Below the pieces are notes generated by a model. That model ran no database searches, was not told where the DNA came from, and saw only the letters and a program-made list of their open reading frames with translations. Position numbers and translations under genes: made by a program. A stretch of 64,000 nucleotides of DNA from Buchnera aphidicola str. Ua (Uroleucon ambrosiae) (GTDB lineage: Bacteria; Pseudomonadota; Gammaproteobacteria; Enterobacterales; Enterobacteriaceae). Below, in pieces: positions 1 to 9,355 of the stretch. Position 1 is the stretch's first letter; the number at the start of each line of letters is the position of its first letter. Where the stretch lies: NCBI RefSeq assembly GCF_000225465.1, contig NC_017259.1, forward strand, positions 186,001-250,000, read 5' to 3'.

Positions 1-42
1 TTTTCTTCCATCACGTTTAGTAACAAAAATATTATTTTTCAT
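1..42 (-). CDS. nrdA: Ribonucleoside-diphosphate reductase alpha subunit, N-terminal fragment (cut by window edge)
   Basis: Reading the minus strand from the ATG at 42-40 gives MKNNIFVTKRDGRK, which aligns with the E. coli NrdA start (MNQNLLVTKRDGS). Only 14 codons are inside the window; the rest lies off the left edge. The product is the large subunit of class Ia ribonucleotide reductase, which makes dNTPs. It lies 82 bp downstream of gyrA on the same strand, as I recall for other Buchnera. The VTKRDG match makes the call fairly firm despite the length. Confidence 0.8.
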   Translation of the reverse strand, partial: MKNNIFVTKRDGRK

Positions 43-124
43 AATAAATTTAACTTATTTTAAAAAGTACAAAGATGTATTGATTTTTATTTTATTTATT
101 TTAAAAACTATAAATAAATATTAT

Positions 125-2635
125 TTATATAGGTTCGATAATTCTTTGTAAAGCAACAACTTGTTCTTTTTTTGATGTTCTTATTAATATGACACCTTGT
201 GTATTACGTCCTAATATTCCAATTTCTGATACTCTAATTCTGACTAATGTACCTGCATTAGTAATCATCATAATTTGATCTTTTTCAAAAACTTGTATTG
301 CTCCTATAATTTTTCCATTTTTTTTTGTAATTTTAATTGATATTACACCTTGTGTTGCGCGTGATTTAATAGGAAAATCAATTATTTTTGTACGTTTTCC
401 ATATCCATTTTCTGTTGCTATTAAAATAGATCCTTCATTTTTAGGAACTATTAATGATACAACTTTATCGTTTTTCTTAATTTTAATACCTTTAACTCCA
501 GAAGCAGTTCTACCCATTGTTCTAACACTATTTTCTAAAAATTGTACTACTTTTCCATTTTGTGTAAATAACATAATATGATTGTTACCGTTTGTCAGAG
601 CTACCCCAATTAATTCATCATGCTCATGTAAATTAATAGCTATAATTCCGGAAAATCTAGGTTTTTTAAATTGTTTTAAAGAACTTTTTTTTACTATTCC
701 ATATGCAGTAGTCATAAAGATATTAAGATTATCTTGATATTCATTTACTGGTAATATAGCTGTAATTCTTTCATTAGTACTTAATGGTAACAGATTAACT
801 ATAGGTTTACCTTTAGCATGTCTACTAGATTCCGGTAATTGATATACTTTCATCCAATATAAAATACCTTTACTAGAAAAACATAATATTGTGTCATGTG
901 TATTTGCTATAACTAAACTTTCTATAAAATCTTTTTCTTTTATTTTTGCAGCTGATTTTCCTTTTCCACCACGTCTTTGAGCATTATAATCAGACAGTGG
1001 TTGATATTTTACATATCCTGAATGAGATAACGTAACTACTACATCTTCTTGGGTAATTAAATCTTCGATATTAATATTAGGATGATTATTAGTAATTTTT
1101 GTCCGTCTTTTATCACTAAAATTATTTTGTATTGATAATAATTCTGATTTAATGACATTTAACATGCAATTGGGATTGTCAAGTATTTCTTTTAATTCTT
1201 GTTGTCTTTTTTTTAAATCATTATATTCTAAAAGAATTTTTTTTTGTTCTAAATTTGTTAATTTATGTAAACGTAAATCTAATATAGCTTGTGCTTGTAT
1301 TTTACTAAAAAAATATTTTTTATTATCAGATTGAGGTAATATTATATTTTTTGATTGTGTAAAATTATATTTTTTTATATCTTCAGACATCCATTGTTTT
1401 TGAATTATTGCATTTTTAGCATCAGTTGAGTTACCTGAAAGTTTGATAAGCTCAATAATTAAATTAATATTTATAAATGCAGTGTTAAATCCTTCTAGAA
1501 TATGAATACGATTTGATATCTTATTTAATTCAAAAATACTACGTCTGATAATTATTTCTTGTCTATGAGATAAAAAATTTTTTAATATTTCTTTTAAAGA
1601 TAAAACTTTTGGCTGTCCGTGACATAAAGCTACCATATTAATACCAAAAGATATTTGCAATGGAGTTAAAGCGTATAATTGATTTAAAATTATTTCAGAT
1701 ATTGTTTCTCGTTTAACTTCTACAACAATTCTCATACCATCTTTGTCAGACTCATCACGTAAAGCAGTAATACCATCAATTCTTTTATCTTTTACTAATT
1801 CTGCTATTTTTTCAATTAAACGTGATTTATTCACTTGATACGGTATTTCATCAAATATAATAGATTCTTTTTTGTTTTTTTTGTTTTTTTCAATTTTATT
1901 ACGTGCTCGAATATAAATTTTACCTTTTCCTGTACGATAAGCCTCTTCAATACCTGATGTTCCGTTAATAATACCTGCTGTTGGAAAATCTGGTCCTGGA
2001 ATATGCTTAATAAGCTCTGGAAGAGTAATATTTTGATTATCAATATAAGCTAAACATCCATTAATTACTTCATGTAAATTATGCGGAGGAATATTTGTAG
2101 CCATTCCAACAGCTATTCCTGACGAACCATTTATTAAAAGATTAGGTATTTTTGCTGGTAGTATTTCAGGAATTTTTTCAGTTCCATCATAATTAGATAA
2201 AAATTCAACAGTATTTTTTTCCAAATCATTTAATAATTCATGAGCGATTTTAGACATGCGAACTTCCGTATATCTCATAGCTGCTGCAGAATCACCATCT
2301 ATAGAACCAAAATTACCTTGACCATCAATAAGCATATAACGTAATGAAAAATTTTGAGCCATACGAACTATTGCATCATATACGGCAGAATCACCATGTG
2401 GGTGATATTTTCCTATGACATCACCTACGACTCGAGCAGATTTTTTATATGCTTTATTCCAATCATTATTTAAAACATACATTGCAAAAAGTATTCTACG
2501 ATGTACAGGTTTTAAACCATCTCTGACATCAGGTAATGCACGACCAATTATCACAGACATAGAATAATCTAGATAAGATCTTTTTAATTCTTCTTCAATA
2601 TTAACGTGTATAATATCTTTTGCAGCATCTTTCAT
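125..2635 (-). CDS. gyrA: DNA gyrase subunit A
   Basis: This is the DNA-cleaving subunit of DNA gyrase, the A2B2 type II topoisomerase that introduces negative supercoils. The 836-residue product is slightly shorter than E. coli GyrA (875), the loss being in the acidic C-terminal tail. The N-terminus aligns without gaps with E. coli, so the catalytic tyrosine is Y122 within [11 protein letters not shown]. The quinolone-determining region HGDSAVYD keeps the wild-type Ser83 and Asp87. The C-terminal beta-pinwheel carries the GyrA box QRRGGKG needed for DNA wrapping. The gene is followed on the same strand by nrdA. The translation is full length with no frameshift, despite several runs of 8-9 A. 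Confidence 0.98.
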   Translation of the reverse strand: MKDAAKDIIHVNIEEELKRSYLDYSMSVIIGRALPDVRDGLKPVHRRILFAMYVLNNDWNKAYKKSARVVGDVIGKYHPHGDSAVYDAIVRMAQNFSLRYMLIDGQGNFGSIDGDSAAAMRYTEVRMSKIAHELLNDLEKNTVEFLSNYDGTEKIPEILPAKIPNLLINGSSGIAVGMATNIPPHNLHEVINGCLAYIDNQNITLPELIKHIPGPDFPTAGIINGTSGIEEAYRTGKGKIYIRARNKIEKNKKNKKESIIFDEIPYQVNKSRLIEKIAELVKDKRIDGITALRDESDKDGMRIVVEVKRETISEIILNQLYALTPLQISFGINMVALCHGQPKVLSLKEILKNFLSHRQEIIIRRSIFELNKISNRIHILEGFNTAFININLIIELIKLSGNSTDAKNAIIQKQWMSEDIKKYNFTQSKNIILPQSDNKKYFFSKIQAQAILDLRLHKLTNLEQKKILLEYNDLKKRQQELKEILDNPNCMLNVIKSELLSIQNNFSDKRRTKITNNHPNINIEDLITQEDVVVTLSHSGYVKYQPLSDYNAQRRGGKGKSAAKIKEKDFIESLVIANTHDTILCFSSKGILYWMKVYQLPESSRHAKGKPIVNLLPLSTNERITAILPVNEYQDNLNIFMTTAYGIVKKSSLKQFKKPRFSGIIAINLHEHDELIGVALTNGNNHIMLFTQNGKVVQFLENSVRTMGRTASGVKGIKIKKNDKVVSLIVPKNEGSILIATENGYGKRTKIIDFPIKSRATQGVISIKITKKNGKIIGAIQVFEKDQIMMITNAGTLVRIRVSEIGILGRNTQGVILIRTSKKEQVVALQRIIEPI

Positions 2636-2876
2636 AGAACTTTTATCTCTGTATAATAAAAAAATAATTCAATTAAAAGTATAACATAATTCAACAGTTA
2701 GATGCATATAAAGAAAACTATTCTTTTTTTAAATTATTTTATAATATATATTTTTATAATAAATATATCTTTTGTGTTGTTTATTTTAAATGAAAGTATT
2801 AATATAAAATTGTTAAAAAGTAATATGATATAATATAATATATTAATGTAACTTAATAAATAATGAGATATAAATT

Positions 2877-3629
2877 ATGAAAGACGAAGAAAAAAATTTA
2901 ATAGAAAATTTATTTTATCGTTTAAAACAAACTGAATTAAATTCTTCTGAAAGAGATATATCAGCAGATAATTTAATTCAAAATTTAGTTTCTAAACAAC
3001 CTGCTTCTTCTTATTATATGACTCAAACAATATTGATTCAAGAAACAGCTATTAAGAAAATGAGCAACAAAATTGAGGAATTAGAAAAAAAAATTCATAA
3101 ATTCAATGTAGAAGAATCTAATAAAAAACCTAGTTTCTTATCTAGTTTTTTTAAAACAAATCCTAATTTTAAACCGCAATCCACATCTAATGATAATAAT
3201 ATTTGGAGAAATAAAGAAAATATTTCACAATCTAATTATGCTAATTCATCTATTCCTAATTCACCTATGTCTCAATCTTTACCTGTTGTTAATCATTACC
3301 CTACTGGGAATAATAGAAGTAATGGTTTTTTAAGCAGTGCTTTACAGACAGCTACAGGTGTAGCAGGTGGTATGATTTTAGGAAATATGTTAATGAATGT
3401 ATTCAATCATAGTAAACCAGAAGAAGAAATATTTGATACTGTTCATTCATCTTATACATCAATATCAGATAATCATATAGAAGAAAATTTTTTTGATAAA
3501 AATGAAAATAATGATTTAATAAATTATAAACATAATGATATAAATTCTAATAAATATGAATCAAATTCAGAAGATTTTGATAATAACGCTACAGATGATT
3601 TTGATGCTAATGATGATAATTTTATTTAA
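2877..3629 (+). CDS. DUF2076 domain-containing protein of unknown function
   Basis: The 250-residue product matches the DUF2076 pattern as I remember it: an N-terminal helix (residues about 5-20, EEKNLIENLFYRLKQTE), a second block around residues 27-75 ending in a short coiled coil (QETAIKKMSNKIEELEKKI), a polar linker, and a glycine- and alanine-rich hydrophobic segment at about residues 151-178 (SALQTATGVAGGMILGNMLM) that could insert in a membrane. The last 70 residues are very rich in Asn, Asp and Glu and look disordered. No signal peptide or catalytic motif is visible. The gene stands alone, convergent with the peroxiredoxin gene, and shares a terminator hairpin with it. Its cellular role is unknown. 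Confidence 0.75.
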   Translation: MKDEEKNLIENLFYRLKQTELNSSERDISADNLIQNLVSKQPASSYYMTQTILIQETAIKKMSNKIEELEKKIHKFNVEESNKKPSFLSSFFKTNPNFKPQSTSNDNNIWRNKENISQSNYANSSIPNSPMSQSLPVVNHYPTGNNRSNGFLSSALQTATGVAGGMILGNMLMNVFNHSKPEEEIFDTVHSSYTSISDNHIEENFFDKNENNDLINYKHNDINSNKYESNSEDFDNNATDDFDANDDNFI

Positions 3630-3685
3630 AAATTGATTTTATTATTTTAATAGTTTTATTAGTAATTTTTAATACTAAAAAAAAA

Positions 3686-3719
3686 TAAAGCCAGCATAAA
3701 ATTTTTTTTGCTGACTTTA
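3686..3719. terminator. Bidirectional intrinsic terminator between the DUF2076 gene and tsa
   Basis: Eleven-base arms at 3686-3696 (TAAAGCCAGCA) and 3709-3719 (TGCTGACTTTA) pair with a single C/A mismatch on the plus strand, which becomes a G-U pair on the minus strand. The hairpin is flanked by a T run after the plus-strand arm (from 3721) and by a T run on the minus strand (complement of the A run before 3686). It can therefore stop both converging transcripts. Confidence 0.75.
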
Positions 3720-3729
3720 ATTTTTTTTT

Positions 3730-4323
3730 TTAAGAATACTGACTTAGATATTCAGAAATTCCTTCAGAAGAAGCTTTGATACCTTTGTCTCCTTTTTTCC
3801 AATTAGCAGGACATACTTCTCCAAATTTATTATGAAAATCTAGCGCATCTACCATACGTATCATATCATGTATATTTCTACCAAATGGTAAATCATTAAT
3901 AATTTGATGACGTATAATCCAATTACAATCTATTAAAAATGAAGCTCTTAGTGCTACACCTAATGTTGGATGTTCAACTCCATAAGATTTTTGAATGTCA
4001 TGTTTGATATCAGAAATCATAGGAAAATTAATTTTTCCAATACCACCATATTTTGGTAGTGTTTTCTGCCATGCTTGATGAACAAATACACTATCAATAG
4101 ATACACCTACAATTTTGACATCTCTTTTTTGAAATTCTGAATATAATTGATTAAATTCTATAATTTCTGAAGGACAGACAAAAGTAAAATCCATCGGCCA
4201 GAAGAATAGTATAACAGATTGACCATTAGCATATTTTTTTAGATCAAATGTCTCAATAATTTCACCATTTTTTAAAACTGCTGGTGCTATAAAGTTTGGT
4301 GCAGTTTGTGTTACTAAAATCAT
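3730..4323 (-). CDS. tsa: Typical 2-Cys peroxiredoxin (AhpC/Tsa family)
   Basis: This thiol peroxidase reduces hydrogen peroxide and organic peroxides in the cytosol. The 197-residue product has the thioredoxin-like fold signature: the peroxidatic cysteine in DFTFVCPSE (about residue 52) and the resolving cysteine in EVCPANW near the C-terminus (about residue 171). Both are intact, so the typical two-cysteine dimeric mechanism should work. It resembles the Prx1/Tsa subgroup more than E. coli AhpC, and no AhpF-like reductase lies next to it. Recycling is presumably by thioredoxin. It is a single-gene unit ending at the shared bidirectional hairpin. With sodA nearby it provides most of the visible oxidative stress defence. 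Confidence 0.93.
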   Translation of the reverse strand: MILVTQTAPNFIAPAVLKNGEIIETFDLKKYANGQSVILFFWPMDFTFVCPSEIIEFNQLYSEFQKRDVKIVGVSIDSVFVHQAWQKTLPKYGGIGKINFPMISDIKHDIQKSYGVEHPTLGVALRASFLIDCNWIIRHQIINDLPFGRNIHDMIRMVDALDFHNKFGEVCPANWKKGDKGIKASSEGISEYLSQYS

Positions 4324-4433
4324 AATATATATTTTCCTTGATCTTTATTAAATTAAATAAACATTTTTTTAAATATATAATTTTAAAAATTTATTTTTTT
4401 AGTTATTATTACTTAAAACGGAAATTAAACAAA

Positions 4434-5100
4434 ATGACATCTAATTTATCTTGGAAAGACCTTTTATTTCAAGAAAAAAAAAAAGTATTTTCTTAATATC
4501 ATGCAATTTCTTAAACAATCACGTTTGCATAATACTATTTATCCTCATCAAAGAGATATATTTAATGCTTTTTTTTTAACATGTTTTAATAATATAAAAG
4601 TTGTTATTCTTGGACAAGATCCGTATTTTTCTCACAATCAAGCTCATGGGTTATCTTTTTCTGTTCCAGAACATCAAAATATACCACCTTCTTTAAAAAA
4701 TATATATAAAGAGTTAAATAGTGATTTTAAAAAAAATTTTGTTTTTAAACATGGTTGTCTTATAAGTTGGGCAAAACAAGGTGTTTTTTTATTAAATACT
4801 ATTTTAACAGTTGAATCAGGAAAACCAAAATCACATAGTTCTATAGGATGGAATATTTTTACTGATAAAGTTATTTCTATGATTAATTTACATAAAAATT
4901 CTATTATTTTTTTATTATGGGGAAATGATGCACAAAAAAAATCTATTTTAATTAACCACAATAATCATTATATATTAAAAGCATCGCATCCCTCTCCTTT
5001 ATCAGCATATCGAGGATTTTTCGGATGTAAACATTTTTCTTTAACAAATAAAATTTTATTAAAAAACGGTCAAAAACCAATTAATTGGTTTGAAATTTAA
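4434..5100 (+). CDS. ung: Uracil-DNA glycosylase, frameshifted in a poly(A) run near the start
   Basis: Ung removes uracil from DNA at the first step of base excision repair. An ATG at 4434 opens MTSNLSWKDLLFQEKKK, matching the E. coli Ung start (MANELTWHDVLAEEKQQ), but hits a TAA after an 11-A run at 4474-4484. With ten A the frame reads on as KKKYFLNIMQFLKQ, matching E. coli QQPYFLNTLQTV, and joins the open frame that continues to 5100. Downstream the catalytic motif GQDPYF and the DNA-intercalating loop HPSPLS are intact, so the rest is under selection or only recently broken. An internal ATG at 4501 could start a protein lacking about 22 residues. The gene may be a young pseudogene, rescued by slippage, or a homopolymer sequencing error. 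Confidence 0.88.
4474..4484 (+). repeat. Poly(A) run of 11 in ung (frameshift site)
   Basis: Eleven consecutive A lie at codons 14-17 of ung. Ten A restore the reading frame that matches the E. coli protein; eleven bring a TAA stop three codons later. Confidence 0.9.
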
Positions 5101-5174
5101 AAAAAATAAAATACTTTTGAATTTAAATATTATTTTATTTAGTGATATATAAAAAATATAATTCTAATAAAGAA

Positions 5175-5714
5175 TTATTTTTTAGAAATAGTTACAATAG
5201 CTTTACGTAATAATATTTTATTAAAAGTTAATCCATTTTTTTGAACAGAAATAATATGACCAGGTGGTGTATTTGAAGATGATTGAATTAAAATCGAATT
5301 ATGTAGTTTAGGATTAAAGATGTCATTTTTTTTGCCTTCAATTTTTACACCTAATTTATATAGTATATTTAGCAAAGATTGTAATGTTAAAGCGATACCT
5401 TCTATTAAAGGTTGATCTTTTTTTTCTAATTCATTAGATAATATTACGATATCTTCTAAAGAATCGATGATAGGAATGATCGTTTTTAAAAATGTTTCTA
5501 ATTCAGTTTGTTTAATGTTCTTTATTTGTTGTTGTGTATTTTTTTTTATATTTTCTATATTTGCTAATTTACGTAGTGTAATATCATTAATTTTATTTTG
5601 ATTGTTTGATAATTGCAATTTTAAATCTTCTATTTTTTTATTTTGACATGTAATTGTGTTTTTTATATTTGTTTTTTTATTATCTAAAACTTGTTCATCT
5701 TGATGATTTTTCAT
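5175..5714 (-). CDS. grpE: Nucleotide exchange factor GrpE
   Basis: GrpE dimers release ADP from DnaK in the DnaK-DnaJ-GrpE chaperone cycle. The 179-residue product has a long, charged N-terminal coiled coil (about residues 1-75, rich in K, N and Q) and the C-terminal beta domain with the family pattern FNPKLHNSIL and NKILLRKAIVTISKK. It lies back to back with nadK, as in E. coli. A sigma-32-type promoter sits just upstream, which fits its heat-shock role. Buchnera is known to carry two grpE paralogues; this is the copy at the ancestral grpE-nadK locus. Confidence 0.93.
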   Translation of the reverse strand: MKNHQDEQVLDNKKTNIKNTITCQNKKIEDLKLQLSNNQNKINDITLRKLANIENIKKNTQQQIKNIKQTELETFLKTIIPIIDSLEDIVILSNELEKKDQPLIEGIALTLQSLLNILYKLGVKIEGKKNDIFNPKLHNSILIQSSSNTPPGHIISVQKNGLTFNKILLRKAIVTISKK

Positions 5715-5747
5715 AAAATTACCATTTTTAATATTTAATTATTAAGT

Positions 5748-5776
5748 ATTATAAGGTTTATAATTAATCTTTCAAG
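5748..5776 (-). promoter_or_regulatory. Sigma-32 (heat-shock) promoter of grpE
   Basis: On the minus strand CTTGAAA (5776-5770) is a perfect match to the sigma-32 -35 consensus. It is followed after 14 bp by CTTATAAT (5755-5748), a partial match to the CCCCATNT -10 element. The grpE ATG lies about 33 bp further on. This spacing and placement are what is expected of an RpoH promoter; the match is by eye only. Confidence 0.65.
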
Positions 5777-5827
5777 GTTATTTATTATAATATAAAATAT
5801 ATTATATTTTATTGGAATTTTTATGTA

Positions 5828-6706
5828 ATGAAGCAATATTTTAGTTCTATTGGAATTATTGGACGTCCACGTTTCACAAACGCATTAATGACGCATAAAA
5901 AATTATATAAATGGTTGATCAAAAATGGTTACGAAGTGATTGTAGAATGTTCTATCGCTCAAGAATTAAAATTAGATAATCCTAAAACTGCTACATTATC
6001 TGAAATTGGACAATTATGTGATTTAGCAATTGTTATAGGAGGAGATGGTAATTTATTATGTGCAGCACGTATTTTATCATTTTATAACATTAAAATTATT
6101 GGAATTAATAGAGGTAACTTAGGTTTTTTAACTGATTTAAATCCAGAAACTAGTCTAAAAAAATTATCAGAAGTATTGTCTGGAAAATATTTTTTAGAGA
6201 ATCGTTTTATGTTAGACGTAAAAATTTGTCAAAAAAATATAGTGTCTAAATCTAGTATAGCAATTAATGAAGTAGTATTACATACTAAGCATTTAGCTCA
6301 TATGATAGAATTTGAAGTATATATTGATAATAAATTTTCTTTTGCTCAGAGAGCTGATGGATTAATCATTTCAACTCCAACAGGTTCAACTGGTTATTCA
6401 CTTTCAGCTGGTGGACCAATTATTGCAGGTTCTTTAGAAGCTATTGTATTAATTCCTATGTTTCCACATACTTTGTCTGCTCGTCCTTTAGTCATTGAGA
6501 GTAATAGTGTTATTTGTTTAAGATTTTCTGATATTGAAAAAAACTTAAAAATTAGCTGTGATAGTCAAAATATTTTAACAGTTAAAAAAAATGAAAGTGT
6601 TGTTATTCGTAGAAGTCATTATTATTTAAATCTCATTCATCCTAAAAGCTATAATTATTTTAAAACATTAAATTCTAAATTAAATTGGTCTAAAAAATTT
6701 TTTTAA
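5828..6706 (+). CDS. nadK: NAD(+) kinase
   Basis: NadK phosphorylates NAD to NADP using ATP and so supplies NADPH-dependent biosynthesis. The 292-residue product is full length. It has the GGDGN motif (about residues 72-76) with the catalytic aspartate, the [11 protein letters not shown] block, the NE pair in AINEVVLH, and the diagnostic loop [17 protein letters not shown] (E. coli has A where this has the second G after TGST). The C-terminus [11 protein letters not shown] matches E. coli. It is divergent from grpE and convergent with the tmRNA gene. Confidence 0.96.
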   Translation: MKQYFSSIGIIGRPRFTNALMTHKKLYKWLIKNGYEVIVECSIAQELKLDNPKTATLSEIGQLCDLAIVIGGDGNLLCAARILSFYNIKIIGINRGNLGFLTDLNPETSLKKLSEVLSGKYFLENRFMLDVKICQKNIVSKSSIAINEVVLHTKHLAHMIEFEVYIDNKFSFAQRADGLIISTPTGSTGYSLSAGGPIIAGSLEAIVLIPMFPHTLSARPLVIESNSVICLRFSDIEKNLKISCDSQNILTVKKNESVVIRRSHYYLNLIHPKSYNYFKTLNSKLNWSKKFF

Positions 6707-6768
6707 ATATTTAAAAAAAATAGCATAAATATTAGTATTTAAGATAATTTAAGATAAATATAAATTTT

Positions 6769-7136
6769 TGGAGCTGGCGGGATTTGAACCCGCGTCCAAA
6801 ATTTCTACTAATAAAGTACTACATGCTTAGTTTTTCTGTATTAATTTCATTATCTAATTTGGAAAAACGCATTTTAGATATATAGCTTGTAATATTATTT
6901 CGTGTCATTTCCAAGCTGAATGTCCACGTTTTCTCTTTTTAATGACTTTCTTGTTTTCTTATTCCTAAAGAGGGAGGTTAAGAAGGAAAGGCTTTAAAAC
7001 AGTTTTTTAAGCTGCTAAAGCGTAGTTTTTATTGTTATTATTTGCAGCTATTTTTTTACGGTTTTTTTCGAGGCAAACCGTCCCTCGGCATGCACTTTAC
7101 TTTGCTGATAATTTTGTCAAATCCAAAAACAGCCCC
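6769..7136 (-). ncRNA. ssrA: Transfer-messenger RNA (tmRNA)
   Basis: The minus strand starts GGGGCTG at 7136 and ends GCCAGCTCCA at 6769, the two halves of the tRNA-like acceptor. Near the 3' end is the T-arm, whose complement reads GGGATTTGAACCCGCGTCC on the plus strand. Near the 5' end GTGCATGCCGAGGG matches E. coli tmRNA. The tag reading frame runs from the GCA resume codon at 7045-7043 to a TAA ending at 7007 and encodes ANNNNKNYALAA, keeping the C-terminal ALAA degradation signal. The 3' CCA is not encoded (the next bases are AAA), so it must be added by tRNA nucleotidyltransferase. tmRNA rescues stalled ribosomes together with SmpB. Confidence 0.97.
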
Positions 7137-7149
7137 TTTAATTGCATTC

Positions 7150-7178
7150 AGTATTGCAAAAAAAAATATTTTTGTCTA
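7150..7178 (-). promoter_or_regulatory. Possible sigma-70 promoter of ssrA
   Basis: On the minus strand TAGACA (7178-7173) is followed after 17 bp by AATACT (7155-7150), about 13 bp before the mature tmRNA 5' end. This resembles TTGACA/TATAAT and would give a short 5' precursor. In such AT-rich DNA chance matches are common. Confidence 0.4.
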
Positions 7179-7264
7179 TTAATTATTATATTTTTTTTAA
7201 AAAAATTTTATATAATATTTTTATAAAAATATATATTATATAATCTTACAAAATGGAAATAAAT

Positions 7265-7600
7265 ATGAATATTATTGAGAAAATTAAAAATCAAATTAAA
7301 AATAATATAATTTTAATTTATATGAAAGGCACTCCTCAATCTCCTAGTTGTGGTTTCTCTGCTCAAGCAGTACAAGCTTTATCTGCTTGTGGTGAGAAAT
7401 TTGCTTATATTGATGTTTTAGAAAATGAAGATATTAGACATGAGTTACCAAAATATGCTAATTGGCCAACATTTCCTCAGTTATGGATTAATGGTGAATT
7501 AATTGGTGGTTGTAGTATCATGCTTGATATGTTAGAAAATGGTGCATTAAAAGAATTAATATCAAAAGCAGTAAAAAAAAATATCATATCATCTGAATAA
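7265..7600 (+). CDS. grxD: Monothiol glutaredoxin 4 (CGFS type)
   Basis: GrxD carries and delivers [2Fe-2S] clusters. The product has the single-cysteine CGFS motif in PSCGFSAQAVQAL and the glutathione-binding segment NWPTFPQLWINGELIGG; both match E. coli Grx4 nearly residue for residue. I choose the ATG at 7265 (MNIIEKIKNQI, 111 aa) over the in-frame ATG at 7253, because the former aligns with E. coli MSTTIEKIQRQI and has a GGA ribosome-binding site 6-8 bases upstream. It stands alone between tmRNA and the convergent rnt, and works functionally with ErpA (also in this window). Confidence 0.94.
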   Translation: MNIIEKIKNQIKNNIILIYMKGTPQSPSCGFSAQAVQALSACGEKFAYIDVLENEDIRHELPKYANWPTFPQLWINGELIGGCSIMLDMLENGALKELISKAVKKNIISSE

Positions 7601-7633
7601 TTCATAGAAATATATATTATTATATAAATAGTT

Positions 7634-7692
7634 AGATATGACATTAAATAAAAAATTTTATATTTTAAATTTTTATTACTAATGTCATATCT
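7634..7692. terminator. Hairpin between convergent grxD and rnt
   Basis: A perfect 13-bp inverted repeat (AGATATGACATTA at 7634-7646; TAATGTCATATCT at 7680-7692) encloses 33 bases that are themselves nearly self-complementary (AATAAAAA facing TTTTTATT). The whole forms one long stem placed 33 bp after grxD and 28 bp after rnt on the other strand. It probably ends both transcripts or protects their 3' ends. It lacks a clear T run, so a classical intrinsic terminator is not certain. Confidence 0.55.
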
Positions 7693-7720
7693 TATATATT
7701 TTAGAATCTTTAAATATTTT

Positions 7721-8368
7721 TTATTTTTTAATTAAATGAATAGGCCATCCACCTAATTTTTTCCAACGATTGACTAATGCACAAAAAAGATTAGCGGTTT
7801 GCAAAGTATCATACAATGCGGAATGAGCTTGATTATTATCAAATGATAATCCAATAGCTTTACAAGCTTTAGCTAATACTGTTTGACCTACTACTAATCC
7901 ACTTAATGATGCTGTATCAAATGTTACAAATGGATGAAAAGGATTATTTTTTATATTTGCTCTGTGAATAGCAGCCATTAAAAAATTATGATCAAAATTA
8001 GCATTATGTGCTACAACAATCCCCCGACTACATCCTTGTATTTTAATTCCTTTATTTACTATGTCAAATATAGATTGAATTGCTTGTTTTTCACTAATCG
8101 CACCGCGTAATGGATTAAATGGATCAATTTTATTAAAAGCTATTGCATCAGAGTTAATTATAGATCCTTTAAATGGTTTGATATGAAAATGTAGTGTATT
8201 TTCTTTATGTAACCATCCTAAATCATCCATTTTTAATGTAATTATTGCAATTTCTAATACTGCATCAGTATGTGCATTAAATCCTGCTGTTTCAATATCT
8301 ATGACAACAGGATAAAATGTACGAAATCTATTACTTAATAAATTGAATTCTTGAGTTGTAGACATCAA
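7721..8368 (-). CDS. rnt: Ribonuclease T
   Basis: RNase T is a 3'-5' exoribonuclease of the DEDDh family that trims tRNAs, 5S and other stable RNAs; in this organism it probably also finishes tmRNA 3' ends. The 215-residue product carries the catalytic residues: [14 protein letters not shown] (Asp and Glu), HNANFDHNF (Asp) and the late HSALYDT (His and Asp). Length and ends match E. coli RNase T. The gene is divergent from sodA and convergent with grxD. Confidence 0.95.
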   Translation of the reverse strand: MMSTTQEFNLLSNRFRTFYPVVIDIETAGFNAHTDAVLEIAIITLKMDDLGWLHKENTLHFHIKPFKGSIINSDAIAFNKIDPFNPLRGAISEKQAIQSIFDIVNKGIKIQGCSRGIVVAHNANFDHNFLMAAIHRANIKNNPFHPFVTFDTASLSGLVVGQTVLAKACKAIGLSFDNNQAHSALYDTLQTANLFCALVNRWKKLGGWPIHLIKK

Positions 8369-8576
8369 AATCTCATTTTTTAAAACACTTTGTGTTTTAA
8401 TATAGTTATGTTATATATTTTGTGATTTTATTTTCGAGACTTTTAAAAAATATATATTATGATTATAATAAAATATTTAATCAGTGTACTATAATTTACA
8501 AAAATATTTAATTTTTAATTAAATACTTTTAAGATATTGTACAATAATTTAATTACAACAATAGTGGAAAAATAAA

Positions 8577-9188
8577 ATGAGTTATGTTCTTCCTTCTTTA
8601 CCTTATTCATATAATGCATTAGAGCCTTTTTTTGATGAAGAGACTATGAAAATTCATCATACTAAACATCATCAAAATTATATTAATAATACTAATTCTA
8701 TTTTAGAAAATACAACTTTTTCTTCGCTATCTATTCATGAATTAATTTCTATTTTTAATGAGATTATTTTAGATAATAAAAATTTATTACGTAATAATGC
8801 AGGTGGACATATAAACCATTGTTTTTTCTGGAAAATTTTAAAAATTGGAACTGTTCTAACGAGTACTTTTAAACGAGAAATAGAAAAACAATTTAATACT
8901 TTTGAGCTTTTTAAAGAACAGTTTGAATTAGCGGCTCTAAATCATTTTGGATCTGGTTGGGTATGGTTAGTTAATCAAAATGGTATTTTATCTATCGTTT
9001 CCACTGCTAATCAAGATAATCCATTAATGGGTAAAACAATATCTAATACTTATGGTGACCCTATTATTGGTTTAGATCTTTGGGAACATGCTTATTATTT
9101 AAAATATCAAAATAGAAGATTAGATTATATTAAATCTTTTTGGAACGTCGTTAATTGGGAAAGAGCAACAGATCTTTTACAAAGATAA
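8577..9188 (+). CDS. sodA: Superoxide dismutase [Mn]
   Basis: SodA converts superoxide to oxygen and hydrogen peroxide. The 203-residue product has all four metal ligands in context: His in [12 protein letters not shown], His in [10 protein letters not shown], and the Asp and His in [16 protein letters not shown]. The C-terminal block [12 protein letters not shown] is nearly identical to E. coli SodA. The GGHxNH and GLDxWEHAYY patterns favour the manganese over the iron enzyme. The gene has a GGA site 7 bases upstream and ends at a perfect terminator hairpin, so it is probably a single-gene unit. The peroxide it makes would be removed by the peroxiredoxin at 3730-4323. Confidence 0.95.
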   Translation: MSYVLPSLPYSYNALEPFFDEETMKIHHTKHHQNYINNTNSILENTTFSSLSIHELISIFNEIILDNKNLLRNNAGGHINHCFFWKILKIGTVLTSTFKREIEKQFNTFELFKEQFELAALNHFGSGWVWLVNQNGILSIVSTANQDNPLMGKTISNTYGDPIIGLDLWEHAYYLKYQNRRLDYIKSFWNVVNWERATDLLQR

Positions 9189-9266
9189 TATATTTACTAT
9201 AATATTAGATGAATTTTTTTTGCTGTATTTTTTATATTTTAGTCTAAATAAATATATATCATAACT

Positions 9267-9303
9267 TTAAAAAACATATAATAGATTGTTATATGTTTTT
9301 TAA
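9267..9303 (+). terminator. sodA terminator
   Basis: Perfect 15-bp arms (TTAAAAAACATATAA at 9267-9281 and TTATATGTTTTTTAA at 9289-9303) flank a 7-base loop, 78 bp after the sodA stop. The last arm includes six T, as in an intrinsic terminator. Confidence 0.7.
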
Positions 9304-9355
9304 TATTTTTGCAAATATTAAATAAAATAATTATTTATAAATACAAGGATTTTTT

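Noticed and set aside
7032..7226. A 64-codon plus-strand open frame
   Set aside because: It lies antisense across the 5' half of tmRNA, which explains the sequence fully.
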